A stretch of 64,000 bases of DNA from an uncultured Muribaculaceae bacterium. GTDB taxonomy: Bacteria > Bacteroidota > Bacteroidia > Bacteroidales > Muribaculaceae. How positions within the stretch are numbered: the stretch's first letter is position 1; every line of letters starts with the position of its first letter. The position numbers and the translations under genes were made by a program. The stretch spans positions 37,090 to 101,089 of the forward strand of contig CAMWJS010000004.1 in NCBI GenBank assembly GCA_947174635.1, in the 5' to 3' direction. Positions 17,252 to 27,500 of the stretch are shown here, piece after piece. A model generated the notes under the pieces. It made no database searches and was not told where the DNA came from. It saw only the letters and a list, made by a program, of their open reading frames with translations.

Positions 17252-17278
17252 AGGTTATCTACAAGACGCCTCTCCGAG

Positions 17279-17401
17279 GGTGTTGCAGAACTCCACATTG
17301 TAGGGACGCACGGCCCGTGCGTCCGCCAACAGCTTGATTGTCAAGGATTACATGCGGACGCACGAGCCGTGCGTCCCTACAATGTGGAGTTCTGCAACAC
17401 C
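17279..17401. repeat. 123-bp palindromic element with paired REP-like hairpins
   Basis: The 36 terminal bases (17279-17314 and 17366-17401) are perfect inverted repeats that begin GGTGTTGCAGAACTCC. Each half holds GTAG followed by GGACGCACG and CGTGCGTCC, a canonical REP layout, in opposite orientations. The flank GACGCCTCTCCGAGG to the left also occurs beside the 10.7-kb element. ATCATGTC/GACATGAT follows on the right (17417-17435 region). Confidence 0.92.
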
Positions 17402-17471
17402 ATCTAACCATAAACATCATGTCGGAGACATGATATCTCCGCTTATACTTACATAAACCAAACAAATACCG

Positions 17472-18857
17472 ATGAAACGATTTTCATTTTTTTCAGTTAT
17501 AGCCGGATTGTTCGGCTCGCTGTTTACGGCACAGGGCGCTGCGCCGACCACGCTGACGCAACCTGACTGGAGCCGCAATGCAGTAATCTATGAAGTGAAC
17601 TGGCGCCAGATGACACCTGACGGCACTATCACACAACTCGAGGAGCAGCTTCCGAGGCTTAAGGAGCTCGGTGTGGATATGCTATGGCTCATGCCGATAC
17701 ACCCGATTTCGGAGCTTAACCGCAAGGGCGGCCTGGGAAGCTACTATGCAGTAAAAGACTACAAGGGGGTCAATCCCGAGCTCGGCACTCTTGAGCAATT
17801 CAAGGATTTTGTAAAGAATGCCCACGAACAGGGGTTCAAGGTTATTATCGACTGGGTGCCCAACCATTCGGGCTGCGACAATCCCTGGGTGGAGCAGCAT
17901 CCCGACTGGTATGCTCTCGATGAGAACGGCAAGATGTTCGGCCCGTTTGACTGGACAGATGTGTACAAATTCGACTATTCGAACCCCGAAATGCGCAAGG
18001 GGATGATCGATGCGATGAAGTTCTGGCTTACGGAGGCCGACATCGACGGATTTCGCTGCGACGTGGCGATGCAGGTGCCGACCGATTTCTGGAATGAGGC
18101 ACGTCCGCAACTCGACGCAGCCAAAGCGGGTGGCATATTCATGCTTGCCGAGGCATCGGAACCCGACCTGGTGGAACATGCGTTCAACATGGCATACAAC
18201 TGGCCGATGAAGGATGTGTTCAACGACATTGCCGCCACTGCCGGACAGCGCACATACGACGACAACAAACTCAACACGGCGCACGCCGACGCAATTGACC
18301 GTCTGCTCGAAAAGCAGGAGAAGGAGTTTGCCGAGGATTCGTATCTGATGAACATGATTACCAATCATGACCTCAATTCGTGGGAGGGCACGGAATTCCA
18401 ACGTCTGGGCAATCTGACCGGAGCGTTCGCCGTTCTGTCATACACACTGCCCGGAATGCCTCTGATCTATACGGGCCAGGAGACAGGAATGGACCGTGCG
18501 TTTGAATTTTTCGTGAAGGATGTGCCTCCGACATTTGAGCCGCGCAACGAGTTTTTCACTTTCTACCAGAAGCTCAACGCGCTCAAGCATAATGAAAAGG
18601 CACTTCAGGCCGGCGTGAAGGGAGGCAAGATGCACCGCTATGCAACGACATCGCCCGACCTGTATGTCTTCTCTCGTTCGGTCGACGGTTCGAATGTATT
18701 GGTAATGACAAATATCGGCAACAAGAGTGCCGATGTGGTATACACCGGCGAGGCTCCCGCAGCAAGCACCTACAACTTCGATTACCTGAAAGGGGCCAAG
18801 GCTAAACTGCCTACGAAGCTTGCCCCCGGCGAATATTACATTTTCACCGGAAAGTAA
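17472..18857 (+). CDS. Secreted alpha-amylase family protein (GH13)
   Basis: The 461-residue protein starts with a signal peptide (cleavage near residue 22) and contains the four GH13 regions: DWVPNHSG (127-134), GFRCDVAM with nucleophile Asp197, FMLAEASE with acid/base Glu227, and TNHDLNSW with Asp300. A C-terminal beta domain of about 80 residues ends the protein. It should hydrolyse alpha-1,4-glucans in the periplasm or at the surface; exact specificity cannot be read off. It is shorter than SusG-type amylases and has no visible extra carbohydrate-binding module. It precedes another large secreted protein that may bind glycans. Confidence 0.9.
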   Translation: MKRFSFFSVIAGLFGSLFTAQGAAPTTLTQPDWSRNAVIYEVNWRQMTPDGTITQLEEQLPRLKELGVDMLWLMPIHPISELNRKGGLGSYYAVKDYKGVNPELGTLEQFKDFVKNAHEQGFKVIIDWVPNHSGCDNPWVEQHPDWYALDENGKMFGPFDWTDVYKFDYSNPEMRKGMIDAMKFWLTEADIDGFRCDVAMQVPTDFWNEARPQLDAAKAGGIFMLAEASEPDLVEHAFNMAYNWPMKDVFNDIAATAGQRTYDDNKLNTAHADAIDRLLEKQEKEFAEDSYLMNMITNHDLNSWEGTEFQRLGNLTGAFAVLSYTLPGMPLIYTGQETGMDRAFEFFVKDVPPTFEPRNEFFTFYQKLNALKHNEKALQAGVKGGKMHRYATTSPDLYVFSRSVDGSNVLVMTNIGNKSADVVYTGEAPAASTYNFDYLKGAKAKLPTKLAPGEYYIFTGK

Positions 18858-18885
18858 CAGGACGCACCGATAAACGCGATATAAC

Positions 18886-18925
18886 CGCGACGATTGCAAA
18901 ATGACAATGCAATCGTCGCGTTTTT
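18886..18925 (+). terminator. Rho-independent terminator of the GH13 gene
   Basis: CGCGACGATTGCA (18886-18898) and TGCAATCGTCGCG (18908-18920) form a perfect 13-bp stem followed by five T. Confidence 0.92.
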
Positions 18926-19388
18926 GTATCAGATGGCGGCGCCACCTTTCATCCCCACCGACAATTAAAAATGAAATCAACATGCACGGCTTAAGTTTAT
19001 GGCTGTATAAACATAAGACTTACAAATAATTACAAAGGCACTCCATCATCAGACGAACGAGTGCCAGTATATGCCGATATATAGATAATATTATTTGTAT
19101 TACAATTGCATATTGCGAAAATATATGCTGTGTCGCGACTATAAAGTTGCAGCGTAATGCGCCGCATAACACTTTGTATATCCGATAGTTGCAATGCTCA
19201 TTCGACTACTTTTTCAGTATAGAGGATTGATTGCGCGGGATATGTTGCATACATTTGCAAATGTATTCATGCAAGAATAAAATACAAACTTTTAATTAAA
19301 ACACGTAGAACAAATCCTAATTCCTCTAACCAATCTTAAATCATTTCCAGAACTTATCTTTTCGTGAAGATTGATTAACCGGAAGCAA
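18926..19388. other. Intergenic region with operator-like palindrome
   Basis: No gene is visible. GGCACTC (19037-19043) and GAGTGCC (19059-19065) can form a hairpin. A perfect 18-bp palindrome ATACATTTGCAAATGTAT occupies 19249-19266, flanked by TTGC and GCAA, about 210 nt before the start of the large secreted protein; it resembles a binding site for a dimeric regulator. No TAnnTTTG box with a proper -33 was found. Confidence 0.45.
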
Positions 19389-19418
19389 GTGTTGCAGGAC
19401 GATGTGGTTCTGCAACAC
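19389..19418. repeat. Core-less miniature of the GTGTTGCAGAAC element
   Basis: GTGTTGCAGGAC (19389-19400) and GTTCTGCAACAC (19407-19418) are inverted with one mismatch and separated by only six bases. These are the outer ends of the larger elements with no REP hairpins between them. It lies 57 nt before the next start codon and so probably in the 5' leader. The following AGAGGGTGTCTCAT repeats part of the motif. Confidence 0.75.
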
Positions 19419-19475
19419 CCTGCCTTAAGAGGGTGTCTCATAAAAATGCATAGTGAAAATAATAACATAAATAAC

Positions 19476-22400
19476 ATGAGAAAGTTGACTTCTTTTTTAG
19501 CATTGCTGGTGATTGCCTTCGCGCTTGCCGACAAGGCAAAAGCATGGGATTACAGCGGAGGCTCAGATCCCTGGAAAATAGTTCTGAAGCTTGATGGCTA
19601 TGATTCCTCGGAAATGAGATTTGAGAATAACAGCTGGCATTCCGAAATATTTACGGCGAAAAGTTCAGACATAAGGTTTCAAACAGACTTATATTATGGA
19701 GACAGAGATCAGAATAATTTTTACTCTGTCGGCAACAACGATTACACGGTGTATGCCAATGGCAACTGGCATCAAGCAGTAGACTATGGCGATGGCTGGT
19801 ATAACCTGTCGGGACTGACAACCGGAATAAAATACCGTCTTGACATTGAAGATCGGGATGGAAAGGGCAACGAAATCCAATTACGTGTCGTAGAGATTCC
19901 GGTGGAGACAATTTACCTCTACACATTCGGTTCCAATGGCAAAGAGGTAGAATGCATCGGCTCGGCGAACAACGACAACGGAAAGTTCACATTCCATAAG
20001 GATTTGAATCAGGGAACATATCTGTTCCTGTCAAGGAATGCAAATGCGGAGACATGGGATGCGATGGCAGCTGACTACGGCCGCTTCAATCCCGACGATA
20101 ATGATGTAGAGCTGCCGGCAAGCAATACCGCCTTCGTGAGCAACAAGAGTAACGGAGCATGGAAGATCTCCAATGACGGACGATACACCATCACTGTTGA
20201 CTGGGCCAACCGGACGCTGAGTGCCGTCAATAATCTGTATATCTACAGCAGTGAGAACGACTGGACGACCCAAAAGGGCATGGCCACTCCTAATCTATAC
20301 GGCATATATAATTTCACCGTAGACCTGAAAGCGGGGGAATATATCGCATTGTCGGAAAATGATAAAGATACATTCCACAGCTGGGAGGAAAAATGGACTC
20401 CGAAGGATGAATCAGGAAACGACAAAGAAATCAAGCAGAACGAGATTACGAAATTCGGTTATTACCACGACGGTGCCTGGTATGCCACAAAAGCAGGCAA
20501 GTACAGCATCAAGGTAGACTGGCGCAACCGTACGTTCAAGGCTTTTACAGTGAGTGTGCACATGCCGCTGTCGTCGACCGACTTCACCGACAACAGGAAG
20601 CACTACTTCCTTGTCGGGGAGCGCACGGGAGAATGGCACCTGCAGCCCGAATGGGAGTTAAGGGAGGAGAACGGCGCGCTTGTGCTCAACAACCGTTTTT
20701 TCTACAACGGAGCATTCGCGATAGGCGTTGTAGACAATTACAATGACTATATACAGCATAAATTCACATATTATTGCACCAACCTGATGTTTACGTCCGA
20801 CACCCGGTCGAGCACCGGCGACATATCGGGCACGGGCAGAGTGTACGACAGTGCGAAAGGCTCTACACGTTACAACCCCTCGGATGTATTTTATGCAGCC
20901 TTTGACGGAGAAGACGGTTATTTTACCGGCCGCGGCACATTCATGAGCGAAATCAAGGTATCGCTCAATGGCGACAGACTGCCGACGGGAATAACATTCA
21001 GCAAAGGTTCTGACGAAGAAGCGTCGCGCCAGCGCGTGTTTACCCTCGTGGGCAACAATATCATCAACCAAAACTTCAACAACGAATCGGGCACCGGCAA
21101 CACGACGATGCACAACCGCGGATATGACGGCTGGTTTGACAGCTGGATACAATATGACCAGGGCACTAACAAGCCGTATGTCGACGGCAACGGCGAATAT
21201 CTGTACCACACGTCGTTCACGCCCGACTATCTCGCTGCAAGCCCCGTGCATTTCAATCTCCGCCTTGCCGACGGCAACGAGTTCGCCTACACGTCAAACA
21301 ACATCAAGTTTGTGGAGTGGAACAATCTGTCCAACCTTGACAGCGACCCGTACAGGGATTTCTATCAGAATGCATTCAGCGGCCTGCAGACAATCAGCAA
21401 CGACATGGGAATCAGAGCCGGCGAAGGCTATAACTTCAATGTCAACGTAGAGTGCACCACTGACACAGAGGACAACCGTACGACCACTCCCACGGCCAAC
21501 TGGAACTGCTACGTGGTACGCGACATGTGGATCGGCGGTGACATCAAGTTCTGGTCGGGCTGGGGCGGCAACGAAGACGCCACCAACGGCGGACACGGCC
21601 ACCTTGCAGTATGGCACGGCCCGAACGGCGGTCCCGACATAAACGAAGGATGGAAATATCAAGTCAAAGGCTATGACGTCAATGCGGGCGGCCTTGACGC
21701 AGTGCTCTACAAGAATGTGGCACGCCGAGGCGCAACCGACTACCGGATATCGGAAGACGGCAAGCCAGTATACTTCAACCGCGTGGTTCTGTGGTTCAAC
21801 AACACCGACGGTGTCAACAATTCGTACATACAGTTCATACAGGAATCGGCAGGTCCGGCCATTTTCGCACAGGCCGTACAGAACGGCGACAAGAAGAACC
21901 ATATCAGATATGACTGGTATCTCAACAAGGCTCAGAACGAGACCGGCAGTGACGCCAAGGTGGTATCATACGAGATAATCCGTTACCGCATTGTCGACGG
22001 CAAGCCGCAGTTTACGGGTTACCCACAGGGACAAAAGGTCGACATCAGCGACAAGAATCTGACCGTGGGAATGCTCTACGAGGAGGAGGCAGCCAAGCAT
22101 CTTGATGTCACGAGATTCCTTGACAAAGGTATCCTTGACGACAACGGTTTCGCTCCGGGTCTCTACGAATATGAGATTTATGTGACCGACGAGCATGGCG
22201 GCCGCAAGAGGGCGGTATCAAACCGTGTAGCCATCTACGAGGACGAAATCGTGACGCCCAACATCGTGCCTATGCAGCTTGTCGAGCTTCGCGAGGAGTA
22301 CACCGACAAGTTCGGTACCCGTCATGACAGCGCAGCGAAAGTATTGAAGGACGCCGGCGTTGCCGAATCAATTGTAAACGGCAAGAAGTATATGACGTAT

Positions 22401-24293
22401 CGCGTGAACGACAACGACAAATTCTATATAATGGAAAATATCGTTGACAGCAATAATAAGAACGTGCCTGTCGGAGTTGAAATCATCGACTCGAAAATCG
22501 CGCTCGATTTCCTCAACAACAACCCCGACAAATACTGGTGGACATCCGATTACTATGTTCGCTGCCTCGACTACAACCGATATGCGGGCATACTTCAGGG
22601 TTACATCGACAACGGTATGATAACCGACGAGTCAATACCCGAACCCACGCTCAAGATAGAAGAAGTAATCAAGTCGGATGCCGGCGAGACGATAAAGACC
22701 ATCGCCCACGGCACAGCCAGCAAATTTGAGTTCGGCGGACAGACATATTACTCTGCGATAGTGAAACGCGGCGGTAACCTTGCCGATGCCATATTCAATG
22801 TCACGCTTAACTATACTTACCATCCCGCCGACGGAGGCGAGGCTTCGCCCGGGACTCATTCGGCAGCCGGTATCGACCCTGTGACCCCTCGTCCGTTCTG
22901 GCCGCTGTACCGCTATGTCTATGACCGTCCCTCGCGCGAACTCGGGGCAGAGTACAAATGGGGTAAAATCAAGGTGCCTGTAAACAACTGGAACGGGCAT
23001 AGTTCGACCGGCGATGCCATTCTTGCGGGCGATACCGCATCGGTATACGTACGTCTCGACCAAAGATTTGACCCGCGTAATTTCACGCTTCAGGTAGATT
23101 TCTACCGTCCGAACGTCAACAAGGACATCTACAATTACTACGACATCAAGTATTATGTCGACATGACGAATACCGACACCCAGCTCGATGAAAAGATTCA
23201 GGTGCCCTTGAATGTAAAGGCCGTGCTTCACGATGTAGACAGGGAGGATAACCACAATATGACCCCCAACCGCTACCGCATGGAGTTCAAGGGAATGCAC
23301 CCGCGCAACGGCGTCTATCCTACTGTAGATTTTGTTAAGACAGAATATGTGCCCAACAATCAGGGCGGCAATGAATACAAGCCGCAGACGGGCAATTTCG
23401 GCAAGATGCTTACAATCAATGCCGAACGCTCGCTGCAAGCCACCAACAACGATGGACTCACTAACGTGCATCTCGGCAAAATCAAACGAGAGGACGGCAA
23501 ATGGGACTGGATGTACAAAGGCCACGAGGATTTTCAGGACAATGACCCGACTCTGGAGAATACCGGCAACGAGTATGAAGATAAGTCGGCCTACGACCCG
23601 GAAAGTGAATATTATACTCCCATCAAACCGGTCTACTACCTCATCGAGCTGAATAACGGTATGGGCGACCTGACCACATATCCGTATCTTGTACCCCACG
23701 TCGAAGGGCATCATAAGGGAACAGATATCAGCACCGACAAAAACGGCCTGATCACCAATGACGAAGATCCGCTTATCGGCACTTATATAGCTCAGGACTT
23801 CGTGAATGAGTATACGCCTACGGTATATGCCACCGCAATCTATATTTTCGAACGCCCGATAAATGGCTCCACCTCTACCGACTTCGACGATCTTGAGATA
23901 GAATCGCTCATAGTGAACGGCAATGAGACTGTGAATCCGGAAGCAGCCAAGGCTCCCGCAGCACGCATAAGGGACGTATCAGACAAAGATTTTGCAGCAA
24001 ACGGGGCCGGTGATTTGCCCAATACGTGGGACGTTCCCAATGCCACGGAAGTGCTTGATATGAGTGCCGCCAACGGAACTACCGGCTACAACGGTTATAT
24101 CGCAGTGAAAGGTGCCACCTACACTGATACGCCCGACTCTACGGTTACAGGAGTAGAGGACGTGCTTGCCGACTCGGAGAATGGCGATACCGTCTACTAC
24201 AACCTGCAGGGTGTACGCGTCGACAAACCTACCGCCACAGGAGTCTATTTACGTGTGCAAGGCAACCGGACGACCAAGTTCGTAGTAAAATAA
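19476..24293 (+). CDS. Very large secreted protein with SusE-like modules and type IX-like C-terminal tail
   Basis: From ATG 19476 the protein has 1605 residues and a signal peptide (MRKLTSFLALLVIAFALADK). Residues of about 135-350 contain two similar beta-rich modules ending YTITVDWANRTLSAV and YSIKVDWRNRTFKAF, which resemble starch-binding modules of SusE/SusF. The middle part is beta-rich, with no enzyme motif that I recognise. The C-terminus (YYNLQGVRVDKPTATGVYLR...) is a short sorting-like tail shared with the GH57 protein in this window, which suggests surface export by a type IX-like system. The neighbouring GH13 gene suggests a role in alpha-glucan capture. The longer frame upstream includes the repeat hairpin and was not taken as coding. 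Confidence 0.7.
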   Translation: MRKLTSFLALLVIAFALADKAKAWDYSGGSDPWKIVLKLDGYDSSEMRFENNSWHSEIFTAKSSDIRFQTDLYYGDRDQNNFYSVGNNDYTVYANGNWHQAVDYGDGWYNLSGLTTGIKYRLDIEDRDGKGNEIQLRVVEIPVETIYLYTFGSNGKEVECIGSANNDNGKFTFHKDLNQGTYLFLSRNANAETWDAMAADYGRFNPDDNDVELPASNTAFVSNKSNGAWKISNDGRYTITVDWANRTLSAVNNLYIYSSENDWTTQKGMATPNLYGIYNFTVDLKAGEYIALSENDKDTFHSWEEKWTPKDESGNDKEIKQNEITKFGYYHDGAWYATKAGKYSIKVDWRNRTFKAFTVSVHMPLSSTDFTDNRKHYFLVGERTGEWHLQPEWELREENGALVLNNRFFYNGAFAIGVVDNYNDYIQHKFTYYCTNLMFTSDTRSSTGDISGTGRVYDSAKGSTRYNPSDVFYAAFDGEDGYFTGRGTFMSEIKVSLNGDRLPTGITFSKGSDEEASRQRVFTLVGNNIINQNFNNESGTGNTTMHNRGYDGWFDSWIQYDQGTNKPYVDGNGEYLYHTSFTPDYLAASPVHFNLRLADGNEFAYTSNNIKFVEWNNLSNLDSDPYRDFYQNAFSGLQTISNDMGIRAGEGYNFNVNVECTTDTEDNRTTTPTANWNCYVVRDMWIGGDIKFWSGWGGNEDATNGGHGHLAVWHGPNGGPDINEGWKYQVKGYDVNAGGLDAVLYKNVARRGATDYRISEDGKPVYFNRVVLWFNNTDGVNNSYIQFIQESAGPAIFAQAVQNGDKKNHIRYDWYLNKAQNETGSDAKVVSYEIIRYRIVDGKPQFTGYPQGQKVDISDKNLTVGMLYEEEAAKHLDVTRFLDKGILDDNGFAPGLYEYEIYVTDEHGGRKRAVSNRVAIYEDEIVTPNIVPMQLVELREEYTDKFGTRHDSAAKVLKDAGVAESIVNGKKYMTYRVNDNDKFYIMENIVDSNNKNVPVGVEIIDSKIALDFLNNNPDKYWWTSDYYVRCLDYNRYAGILQGYIDNGMITDESIPEPTLKIEEVIKSDAGETIKTIAHGTASKFEFGGQTYYSAIVKRGGNLADAIFNVTLNYTYHPADGGEASPGTHSAAGIDPVTPRPFWPLYRYVYDRPSRELGAEYKWGKIKVPVNNWNGHSSTGDAILAGDTASVYVRLDQRFDPRNFTLQVDFYRPNVNKDIYNYYDIKYYVDMTNTDTQLDEKIQVPLNVKAVLHDVDREDNHNMTPNRYRMEFKGMHPRNGVYPTVDFVKTEYVPNNQGGNEYKPQTGNFGKMLTINAERSLQATNNDGLTNVHLGKIKREDGKWDWMYKGHEDFQDNDPTLENTGNEYEDKSAYDPESEYYTPIKPVYYLIELNNGMGDLTTYPYLVPHVEGHHKGTDISTDKNGLITNDEDPLIGTYIAQDFVNEYTPTVYATAIYIFERPINGSTSTDFDDLEIESLIVNGNETVNPEAAKAPAARIRDVSDKDFAANGAGDLPNTWDVPNATEVLDMSAANGTTGYNGYIAVKGATYTDTPDSTVTGVEDVLADSENGDTVYYNLQGVRVDKPTATGVYLRVQGNRTTKFVVK

Positions 24294-24315
24294 AACACAA
24301 TTTTTCTCATGATTG

Positions 24316-24351
24316 AAAAAGCCCCGACGCTTAGGCGAGGGGCTTTTTTTT
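24316..24351 (+). terminator. Rho-independent terminator
   Basis: GCCCC (24321-24325) with preceding A-run pairs with GGGGC (24339-24343) and an eight-T run. It ends the 1605-residue gene. Confidence 0.9.
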
Positions 24352-24394
24352 GTGGATGGAAGCGGGGGATAGACAGGATGGGAGCGATAGGGGA

Positions 24395-24459
24395 ATAGGG
24401 CAAATAGGCCTGATAGGCCCTATTGGGCTTATTGGGCTTATTGGGCTTATTTGCCCTAT
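24395..24459. repeat. 9-bp array inside a hairpin
   Basis: TTATTGGGC-type 9-mers repeat three times between 24420 and 24447, framed by ATAGGGCAAATA (24395-24406) and TATTTGCCCTAT (24448-24459), a perfect inverted pair. Similar units occur at 43288-43340 and 50180-50193. Confidence 0.75.
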
Positions 24460-24497
24460 CAGACCTATCATGCAATTAAATCTTATGCCTAACAATA

Positions 24498-24530
24498 GAA
24501 AGAGGTGCGATTTTGGGTCGCACCTCTTTC
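24498..24530 (-). terminator. Terminator of nifJ
   Basis: GAAAGAGGTGCGA (24498-24510) and TCGCACCTCTTTC (24518-24530) form a perfect 13-bp stem with a 7-nt loop. It lies about 50 nt beyond the nifJ stop on the minus strand. Confidence 0.8.
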
Positions 24531-24578
24531 GGTTGTATTGATATTATATTTCGTGTGTGATAATATCAGTCAGGGAAA

Positions 24579-27500
24579 TTACTGTTCGTTGGCTTTTTCT
24601 ACTGCACCAACTTCGGGGTCAACGCCCCACTGCTGCTGGGCAAGACGGCGATAGTTGTTGTAACGCCAGCGTGCGTTGGCTTTCGCAGCAGCGAAGAGCT
24701 CGGCTGCTTCTCCGGGGTATTGCTTGATTACCGAAGAGTAGCGCACTTCGCCTTTGAGGAAGTCCTCGAATTTGTCCCATGCGGGTTCTTTCGAGTCGAG
24801 AGTGAAGGGGTTCTTGCCTTCTTCCTCGAGGGCGGGGTTGTAGCGCCAGAGGTGCCAGTAACCGCATTCAACGGCTTTGACTTCTTCGAACTGTGAGTGT
24901 CCCATGCCGGCACGGAGACCGTGGTTGATACAGGGAGAGTAAGCGATGATGATCGAAGGTCCGTCGTAAGCCTCAGCCTCGCGGATGGCCTTGAGGGTCT
25001 GAGCGTTGTCGGCGCCCATCGCTACCTGTGCGGCGTAAACGTAGCCGTAGGTAGTGGCGATAAGGCCGAGGTCTTTCTTGCGGATACGCTTGCCTGAAGC
25101 GGCGAATTTGGCGATTGCGCCGAGCGGAGTAGCCTTTGACGACTGGCCGCCGGTGTTGGAGTAAACCTCGGTGTCGAGCACGAGCACGTTGACATTCTTG
25201 CCTGATGCGAGCACGTGGTCGAGACCGCCGAAGCCGATATCGTAAGCTGCACCGTCGCCGGCGATAATCCACTGCGAACGTTTTGCGATGTAGCCTTTGA
25301 GAGCGACGATGTTGTTGCAGATGTCGCATGCGCATGCCTCGCAGAGGGGCACGATAGCGTCGGCAACTTCGCGGGTGGCGGCAGCGTCGTTGCGATTTTC
25401 AAGCCATTTCGAAGCGAGAGCCTTGATTTCGTCAGAGCATTTGTCGCATTCGAGGGCAGCTTTCATATAGCCTTCAAGACGCGCAACCATCTTCTCTGTT
25501 GCAATCGACATACCGAGACCGAATTCGGCGAAGTCCTCGAAGAGCGAGTTGGCCCATGCGGGACCGTGGCCTTTCTGGTTGGTGGTATAGGGAGTCGAGG
25601 GTACTGAACCTGAGTAGATCGACGAGCAGCCGGTAGCGTTTGCCACCATTTCGTGGTCGCCGTAGAGCTGCGAGATGAGTTTGACATAGGGAGTCTCGCC
25701 GCAACCAGAGCAAGCGCCTGAGAATTCGAAGAGCGGAGTCGCGAACTGGCTGTTCTTGACGTTGGCCTTGACATCGACGAGATGCTGCTTTGAAGCTACG
25801 TGCTTCACGCAGTAATCCCATTCGGGCTGCATTGCGAGCTGGGTCTCGAGGGGTTTCATTTCGAGAGCCTTCACGCCCTTCTTGCCGGGACATACATCAA
25901 CACAGTTGCCGCAGCCGAGACAGTCGAGAACGTCGACGGCCTGCACGAACTTCATGCCTGTGAATGTCTTTCCGATGGCGGGGAGAGCTGCTTTGACGGG
26001 CGAAGCGTTCATCTCAGCCTCGTCGAGCACGAAGGGACGGATAGCGGCGTGAGGACAAACGTAGGCGCACTTGTTACACTGGATACAGTTGTCGGCAATC
26101 CATTCGGGAACGAATGCTGCCACACCGCGCTTTTCGTAAGCGGCAGTGCCCTGCTGCCATGTGCCGTCTTCGATGCCGACGAAGTCGCTGACCTTGAGAA
26201 GGTCGCCGTCCTGAGCGTTGATGGGGCGGACGATGCGGTTGATGAATTCGGGGTCGTCGTTAGCAGCGGCAGCCTCGACAGCGAGGTTAGACCATGCGGG
26301 ATCAACGGCGAGCTGTTTGTATTCACCGCCGCGGTCAACCGCAGCGTAGTTCTTGTCGACCACGTCCTGACCTTTCTTGCCGTAAGACTTGACGATGAAT
26401 TTCTTCATCTGCTCGATGGCGAGGTCGACGGGGATAACTTCGGTGATGCGGAAGAATGCGCTCTGGAGAATGGTGTTGGTGCGGTTGCCCAGACCGATTT
26501 CCTGTGCGATTTTGGTCGCATTGATATAGTAAACCGAGATGTTGTGGTCGGCGAAATATTTCTTAACCTTTGCGGGGAGGTTTTTGGCGAGCTCCTCACC
26601 TTCCCAGATGGTGTTGAGAAGGAAGGTTCCGTTGTCGCGCAGACCGCGTGTCACGTCATACATGTGGAGGTATGCCTGAACGTGGCATGCCACGAAGTTG
26701 GGGGTGTTGACGAGATATGTCGAACGGATGGGCTCGTCGCCGAAACGGAGGTGCGAGCAGGTGAAACCGCCTGACTTCTTTGAGTCGTAGGCGAAGTATG
26801 CCTGGCAGTATTTGTCGGTGTTGTCACCGATGATTTTCACCGAGTTCTTGTTTGCACCTACCGTACCGTCGGCACCGAGGCCATAGAATTTGGCTTCATA
26901 AGTGCTCTTTCCGCCAAGTGCCATTTCTTCTACCGGGGGAAGCGAAGTGAAGGTCACGTCGTCGATGATGCCTACGGTGAAGTGGTCTTTGGGAGTGGGG
27001 AGCGCGAGGTTCTCGTAGACCGAGATTATCATCGCGGGAGTGGTGTCTTTAGAAGCAAGACCGTAGCGGCCGCCTACGATGAGGGGGGCATCGGCTTTGC
27101 CATAGAAGCATTCTTTTACATCGAGGTAGAGAGGCTCGCCGTTGGCACCGGGCTCTTTCGTGCGGTCAAGCACAGCGATGCGTTTTGCCGAAGCGGGAAC
27201 AGCAGCGAGGAAGTGCTTTGCCGAGAAGGGACGATAGAGGTGAACTGAAACGAGACCTACCTTTTCGCCGTTGGCCATCATGTAGTCGATAGCTTCCTGA
27301 GCGGCCTGGGTTACAGAACCCATGGCGATGATGACGCGGTCGGCGTCGGGTGCGCCGTAGTAGTTGAACAGGCCGTATTTGCGTCCGCAGATAGCTGAGA
27401 TTTTGTTCATGTATTCCTCAACGATTTCGGGCACAGCGTCATACTGTTTGTTGCATGACTCGCGGTGCTGGAAGAATACGTCGCCGTTCTCGGCCATACC

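Noticed and set aside
22632..23714. 360-codon minus-strand frame inside the 1605-residue gene
   Set aside because: No domain or signal; produced by the codon composition of the real gene.
24395..24459. Possible CRISPR array
   Set aside because: Units are 9 bp and contiguous without spacers, and no cas gene is present.
25800..26774. 324-codon plus-strand frame opposite nifJ
   Set aside because: Shadow of nifJ, whose iron-sulfur and TPP motifs are intact on the other strand.
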